Assembly: GCF_030064125.1 (NCBI RefSeq)
Contig: NZ_CP125957.1
Location: forward strand, 1,488,001 to 1,552,000
Length of the DNA: 64,000 nt
From: Pseudomonas sp. G2-4
GTDB taxonomy: Bacteria; Pseudomonadota; Gammaproteobacteria; Pseudomonadales; Pseudomonadaceae
Direction: 5' to 3'
In this document: positions 59,883 to 64,000 of the stretch, piece by piece
Numbering within the stretch: position 1 is the stretch's first letter
Layout: each line of letters begins with the position of its first letter
Notes under the pieces: model-generated
What the model saw: only the letters and a program-made list of their open reading frames with translations
Told to the model about the DNA's origin: nothing
Database searches by the model: none
Translations under genes and position numbers: made by a program

Positions 59883-61467
59883 TGTCCAGTGCCTCGGGCA
59901 GCAGGTTCGGATAGTCGAGGGTGTAATGCAGCCCTCGGCTTTCCTTGCGTTCCATGGCCGAGCGAATCATCAGTTCGGCCACCTGGGCCAGGTTGCGCAG
60001 CTCGATCAAGTCGCGGCTGACTTTGTAGTTGCTGTAGAACTCATCGATTTCATCCAGCAACAAGCGCACCCGATGCTGGGCCCTTTGCAGGCGCTTGTTG
60101 GTGCGCACGATGCCGACGTAGTCCCACATGAAACGCCGCAGTTCGTCCCAGTTGTGCGCAATGATCACATCCTCATCCGAGTCGGTGACCTGGCTGGCGT
60201 CCCAGGATGGCAAGGCGGCGGGAACGGCGATCTGTGGCAACTGTTGAAGAATGTCTGCTGCGGCCGAGCGCGCATAGACGAAACATTCCAGTAGCGAGTT
60301 GCTGGCCATGCGGTTGGCGCCATGTAAACCGGTGAAACTGGTTTCGCCAATGGCATACAGGCCTGGCACGTCGGTGCGACCCTGCTGGTCGACCATCACG
60401 CCTCCGCAGGTGTAGTGCGCCGCCGGTACCACCGGGATCGGTTGCTTGGTGATGTCGATGGAGAACTCCAGGCAACGCTCGTATACCGTCGGGAAATGGC
60501 TCTTGATGAATGCTTCGGGCTTGTGGCTGATGTCCAGGTAAACGCAGTCGATACCCAGGCGCTTCATTTCATGGTCGATCGCCCGGGCGACGATGTCCCG
60601 TGGCGCCAGTTCGGCGCGGGGATCGAAGCGCTGCATGAAGCGTTCTCCGTTGGGGAGTTTCAGGTGAGCCCCCTCGCCACGCAGGGCCTCGGTCACCAGA
60701 AAACTCTTGGCCAGCGGGTGGTAAAGGCAGGTGGGGTGGAACTGATTGAACTCCAGGTTCGCCACCCGGCAGCCTGAGCGCCAAGCCATGGCAATGCCGT
60801 CACCGCAGGCACCATCGGGGTTGCTGGTGTACAGGTAGACTTTTGCTGCGCCACCAGAGGCCAGGATCACGAAACGTGCGCCGTAGGTGTCGACTTCGCC
60901 GGTGCCGCGATTGAGCACGTAGGCGCCCAGGCAACGATCACCGTCCAGGCCCAGGCGTTTTTCGGTGATCAGGTCCACCGCGACGCGCTGTTCCAGCAGT
61001 TCGATGTTCGGCCGTTGCCGGGCCTTGGCCAGCAGGGTCTTGAAGATCGCAGCGCCGGTGGCATCGGCGGCGTGAATAATGCGCCGGTGGCTGTGGCCGC
61101 CTTCGCGAGTCAAATGAAACTCGAAACCGCCGTCCTCGGTGCCGGATTGCTCATCGCGGGTGAACGGCACGCCTTGGTCGATCAGCCACTGGATGGCTTC
61201 TTTGCTGTGTTCGACGGTGAAGCGCACCGCTTGCGGATTGCACAAGCCACCGCCGGCGTTGAGGGTGTCTTCGACGTGGGATTCAATGGTGTCGGTGTCA
61301 TCCAGCACGGCTGCGACGCCGCCTTGGGCCCAGAATGTCGAGCCATTGGCCAGGTCGCCTTTGCTCAGCACTGCAATGCGCAGATGCTCCGGCAGGGTCA
61401 GTGCAAGGCTCAAGCCGGCGGCGCCGCTGCCGATTACGAGAACATCGTGTTGAAACTGTTGGCTCAT
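59851..61467 (-). CDS. nadB: L-aspartate oxidase
   Basis: 538 residues, full length. FAD site [20 protein letters not shown]; succinate-dehydrogenase-like active-site region [27 protein letters not shown] and the catalytic Arg segment [13 protein letters not shown]. It oxidises aspartate to iminoaspartate in NAD synthesis. It is divergent from algU. Confidence 0.96.
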   Translation of the reverse strand: MSQQFQHDVLVIGSGAAGLSLALTLPEHLRIAVLSKGDLANGSTFWAQGGVAAVLDDTDTIESHVEDTLNAGGGLCNPQAVRFTVEHSKEAIQWLIDQGVPFTRDEQSGTEDGGFEFHLTREGGHSHRRIIHAADATGAAIFKTLLAKARQRPNIELLEQRVAVDLITEKRLGLDGDRCLGAYVLNRGTGEVDTYGARFVILASGGAAKVYLYTSNPDGACGDGIAMAWRSGCRVANLEFNQFHPTCLYHPLAKSFLVTEALRGEGAHLKLPNGERFMQRFDPRAELAPRDIVARAIDHEMKRLGIDCVYLDISHKPEAFIKSHFPTVYERCLEFSIDITKQPIPVVPAAHYTCGGVMVDQQGRTDVPGLYAIGETSFTGLHGANRMASNSLLECFVYARSAAADILQQLPQIAVPAALPSWDASQVTDSDEDVIIAHNWDELRRFMWDYVGIVRTNKRLQRAQHRVRLLLDEIDEFYSNYKVSRDLIELRNLAQVAELMIRSAMERKESRGLHYTLDYPNLLPEALDTILVPPTYAD

Positions 61468-61745
61468 TTGGAAGGTTTCCGCTCAAGGCGACCCGGGTTG
61501 GGGTTGGCGCAGGACATCCGCTTTAACGGGTCAGGCAGCCACGCAGCCCACTAGTATATAGAGGGGGGGATCGGCACAATAGCCGGGCATACATGGCAAT
61601 GTGAAACCAGCGTGACAGAAAAGCGACACGCTTCGTCGGATCACGGTTTCGCCAAAACGGTGATAAGGCGGCCGTTTCGAGGACAGAACGCTGTTTATCT
61701 CGTCATGGTTGCCCAGGATTGAATGCACAACGCTATAAATAGTGG

Positions 61746-61773
61746 GAACTTTTGCCAATCGCCTACGTTCAAT
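61746..61773 (+). promoter_or_regulatory. AlgU-type promoter, distal
   Basis: GAACTT, 17 bases, TCAAT: near the AlgU/sigma-E consensus GAACTT-N16/17-TCTGA. It lies about 250 bases before algU, as for the distal autoregulated promoter in P. aeruginosa. Confidence 0.6.
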
Positions 61774-61939
61774 AGACGGTTGTCTGCAAAAGGGAGCAGC
61801 GTCGGGTGGATGCAAGATTTCGATTGGAGTCTCTGCGACAGGCCCGGCGACAGATTATTCGCGCAGCCGGGGCATCTCGTGCTGCGTTTTTCGTGCGTGC
61901 CGAGATCAGAGCGCGCCGGAAACTTGCTTGGAAGGGGGA

Positions 61940-61966
61940 GAACTTTTGCGAAAAGCCCGAGTCTAT
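61940..61966 (+). promoter_or_regulatory. AlgU-type promoter, proximal
   Basis: GAACTT, 16 bases, TCTAT, about 60 bases before the algU start. It fits autoregulation of the operon by its own sigma factor. The remaining leader 61468-61745 holds the nadB promoter and shows nothing else clear. Confidence 0.7.
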
Positions 61967-62025
61967 GTTTGCAAGCCCGGTCAATTAGTAATGCAAGCCT
62001 CCTTCGAGCTTATCGAGGAGTGTTC

Positions 62026-62607
62026 ATGCTAACCCAGGAAGAGGATCAGCAGCTGGTCGAGCGCGTCCAACGCGGCGACAAGCGAGCTTTCGATCTGCTA
62101 GTGCTGAAATACCAGCACAAAATTCTCGGGTTGATCGTGCGTTTTGTGCACGACACCCATGAAGCCCAGGATGTCGCTCAGGAAGCCTTTATCAAGGCTT
62201 ACCGTGCACTTGGTAATTTTCGCGGGGACAGCGCGTTTTACACGTGGCTTTACCGCATCGCCATTAACACGGCGAAGAACTATCTGGTTTCACGCGGCCG
62301 CCGGCCGCCGGATAGCGATGTGAGTTCCGAAGATGCAGAGTTCTATGACGGCGATCATGGCCTCAAGGATCTCGAATCACCGGAACGAGCGTTGCTGCGG
62401 GATGAGATCGAAGGCACCGTCCATCGAACTATCCAGCAATTGCCCGAAGATTTGCGTACGGCTTTAACTTTACGTGAATTCGACGGTCTGAGTTACGAGG
62501 ACATTGCCAGCGTCATGCAATGTCCAGTGGGCACCGTGCGCTCCCGGATTTTCCGCGCTCGGGAGGCCATTGATAAAGCCCTGCAACCGTTGTTGCAGGA
62601 AAACTGA
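62026..62607 (+). CDS. algU: Extracytoplasmic sigma factor AlgU (RpoE, sigma-22)
   Basis: 193 residues from ATG 62026 with GAGGAG upstream. Region 2 (FDLLVLKYQHKILGLIVRFV, EAQDVAQEAFIKAYRAL) and region 4 (LPEDLRTALTLREFDGLSYE, VGTVRSRIFRAREAI) are nearly those of P. aeruginosa. It controls envelope stress, osmotic response and exopolysaccharide. First gene of algU-mucA-mucB. Confidence 0.97.
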   Translation: MLTQEEDQQLVERVQRGDKRAFDLLVLKYQHKILGLIVRFVHDTHEAQDVAQEAFIKAYRALGNFRGDSAFYTWLYRIAINTAKNYLVSRGRRPPDSDVSSEDAEFYDGDHGLKDLESPERALLRDEIEGTVHRTIQQLPEDLRTALTLREFDGLSYEDIASVMQCPVGTVRSRIFRAREAIDKALQPLLQEN

Positions 62608-62637
62608 GACAGCGGCGACAGCCAAGAGAGGAACGCC

Positions 62638-63225
62638 ATGAGTCGTGAAGCCCTGCAGGAATCGCTGTCCGCAGTGATGGATAACGAAGCGGACGAATTG
62701 GAATTGCGTCGGGTACTCAATGCCTTCGACGATGTTGAAACCCGTGAGACCTGGGCTCGTTACCAGATCGCCCGGGCTGTCATGCACAAGGACTTGCTGC
62801 TTCCGCGTCTGGACATCGCTGCGGCCGTTTCTGCTGCATTGGCTGACGAAACCGTACCGGCAAAAGCTTCCCGAGGACCATGGCGTAGCCTGGGTCGCCT
62901 GGCAGTTGCCGCTTCGGTTACCGTAGCCGTTTTGGCCGGTGTACGTCTGTACAACCAGGATGAGATTGCTGGTGTGCAGATGGCACAGCAGTCCACTCAG
63001 CCAGGCCTGGCCGCTCCACAGGTCAAGGGCCCAGCGGTACTGGCTGGTTACAGCGAAGGTTCGGAAGCTGCAGGTCCCATGGTCAACGGTGTTCTGCAAG
63101 GCCAGCCCGGCTGGCATGATCAGCGTCTGCCCAACTACCTGCGCCAGCATGCCCAACAGGCTGCCTTGAAGGGTACTGAAAGCGCACTGCCTTACGCCCG
63201 TGCAGCCAGCCTGGAAAACCGGTAA
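62638..63225 (+). CDS. mucA: Anti-sigma factor MucA
   Basis: 195 residues, full length and apparently wild type. An N-terminal RseA-like cytoplasmic domain (MSREALQESLSAVMDNEADE) precedes one membrane helix (LAVAASVTVAVLAGVRLY, about 84-103) and a periplasmic tail. It holds AlgU inactive until AlgW and later proteases cut it. No mucoid-type frameshift is seen. Confidence 0.96.
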   Translation: MSREALQESLSAVMDNEADELELRRVLNAFDDVETRETWARYQIARAVMHKDLLLPRLDIAAAVSAALADETVPAKASRGPWRSLGRLAVAASVTVAVLAGVRLYNQDEIAGVQMAQQSTQPGLAAPQVKGPAVLAGYSEGSEAAGPMVNGVLQGQPGWHDQRLPNYLRQHAQQAALKGTESALPYARAASLENR

Positions 63226-63234
63226 GGAGGACTA

Positions 63235-64000
63235 TTGCGCGCCATACCTCTATTCACGCTTCTGCTTGGGGGCTGGTGTGCTGTTCCAGCCTATGCCGGT
63301 GAGGCTCAAGACTGGTTGAATCGTCTGAGTCAAGCCGAGCAACAGCAAAGCTTCCAGGGCACTTTCGTCTACGAGCGCAACGGTAGCTTTTCTACCCATA
63401 ACATCTGGCATCGTGTCCAGGATGGCAAAGTCCGCGAGCGGTTACTCCAGCTCGACGGCTCGGCACAGGAAGTCCTACGCATTGATGGACATACTCAATG
63501 CGTCAGCGGCTCCTTGATTGCAGGGCTGGGCAATACGCCCGATGGCAGCGCACGTACACTCGATCCGCAAAAACTCAAGAACTGGTACGACCTTGCCGTC
63601 ATTGGAAAGTCGCGCGTGGCTGGGCGTCAAGCGGTCATCGTGGCTGTGACGCCCAAGGATCAACATCGCTATGGTTTTGAGCTGCATCTGGACAAGGAGA
63701 CTGGCTTGCCGCTCAAGTCGTTGTTGCTCAACGACAAGGGTCAATTGCTCGAGCGTTTCCAGTTCACTCGTTTGAGCATTGCCCAGCCCTCAGATGGCGA
63801 ACTGCAACCCAGTGCCGACTGTAAGGCTGTCACGCAGGAGCAAGATAAAGCCGCCTCAGTGAAAGCCGCCTGGCACTCCGACTGGCTTCCGCCTGGTTTT
63901 GAATTGACCAGCAGTACAGCCCGCAAGGATCCGGACACTAAGATCCAGGTCAATAGCTTGATGTACGACGACGGCCTGGCTCGCTTCTCGGTGTTCCTGG
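63235..64000 (+). CDS. mucB: MucB, periplasmic negative regulator (RseB family), partial
   Basis: The start is TTG 63235, four bases after AAGGAGG; no ATG or GTG fits. The signal peptide (AIPLFTLLLGGWCAVPAYA) is followed by WLNRLSQAEQQQSFQGTFVY and a lipid-sensing domain typical of RseB/MucB. 255 codons are present before the window ends; the full protein is about 315. It shields MucA from AlgW. Confidence 0.93.
   Translation, partial: MRAIPLFTLLLGGWCAVPAYAGEAQDWLNRLSQAEQQQSFQGTFVYERNGSFSTHNIWHRVQDGKVRERLLQLDGSAQEVLRIDGHTQCVSGSLIAGLGNTPDGSARTLDPQKLKNWYDLAVIGKSRVAGRQAVIVAVTPKDQHRYGFELHLDKETGLPLKSLLLNDKGQLLERFQFTRLSIAQPSDGELQPSADCKAVTQEQDKAASVKAAWHSDWLPPGFELTSSTARKDPDTKIQVNSLMYDDGLARFSVFL

Overview
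The window is a GC-rich chromosomal segment from a Pseudomonas, most likely a member of the P. fluorescens complex. The evidence is the gene content (algU-mucA-mucB next to nadB, tctCBA-tctDE, olsBA, phaG, a ttg/emh-type RND pump) and two families of REP palindromes that occupy many intergenic gaps. One family begins TGTGGGAGCGAGC and the other TGTGGCGAGGGAGC. Almost all genes look like native chromosome. Traces of mobile or decaying DNA cluster at about 26.5 kb and at 30.6-34.4 kb.

Layout. 0-3.5 kb: an RND multidrug pump (permease truncated by the window edge, plus its adaptor) with its divergent TetR repressor and operator. 3.6-10.4 kb: a secreted unknown, an OYE reductase/MFS/ArsR operon, ACP phosphodiesterase, ornithine-lipid genes olsB-olsA, and a degenerate acyl-CoA-dehydrogenase-like gene. 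10.6-18.8 kb: envelope functions (serine hydrolase, YceI, a phospholipase-D-type cardiolipin synthase, periplasmic beta-glucosidase, LemA and two TPM proteins). 19-26.3 kb: a methyltransferase, a DJ-1 protein, a DUF1508 protein, a SIR2-like protein, an iron-type alcohol dehydrogenase, and a two-gene alpha-oxoamine synthase/MFS cassette. 26.5-34.5 kb: a fosA remnant, an active-looking diguanylate cyclase, stress proteins, HicAB, HigA with a decapitated higB, LysE/Lrp, a decayed ORF and tRNA-Gly(CCC). 34.6-37.5 kb: phaG, rsuA, a Cys-rich mini-protein and a catalytically degenerate GGDEF protein.

37.7-47.8 kb is the most notable block: a complete guanidine-utilisation locus. It contains an ABC importer, two DUF1989 subunits (carboxyguanidine deiminase type), a biotin-dependent guanidine/urea carboxylase and allophanate hydrolase. 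I read two different guanidine riboswitch classes in it: guanidine-I (ykkC) before the importer and guanidine-II (mini-ykkC) before the carboxylase. A plausible sigma-54 promoter lies upstream. The carboxylase gene carries a whole REPIN in frame, so about 30 residues of repeat-encoded peptide sit between two of its domains.

48-64 kb follows the order known from P. aeruginosa: enoyl-CoA hydratase family gene, ung, an AbrB-type membrane protein, tctA-B-C, tctD-E, an HDOD gene, ygfZ, sdhE, ygfX, nadB, algU-mucA-mucB (mucB cut by the window end). The tricarboxylate porin gene opdH, expected between tctC and tctD, is absent.

How they work together: the guanidine block should import guanidine, carboxylate it, deiminate it to allophanate and hydrolyse that to ammonia and CO2, under guanidine and nitrogen control. 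The tct block imports citrate-like acids under two-component and probably catabolite control. ttgR, the ArsR protein, the Lrp protein and HicB each sit beside recognisable operator-like repeats.
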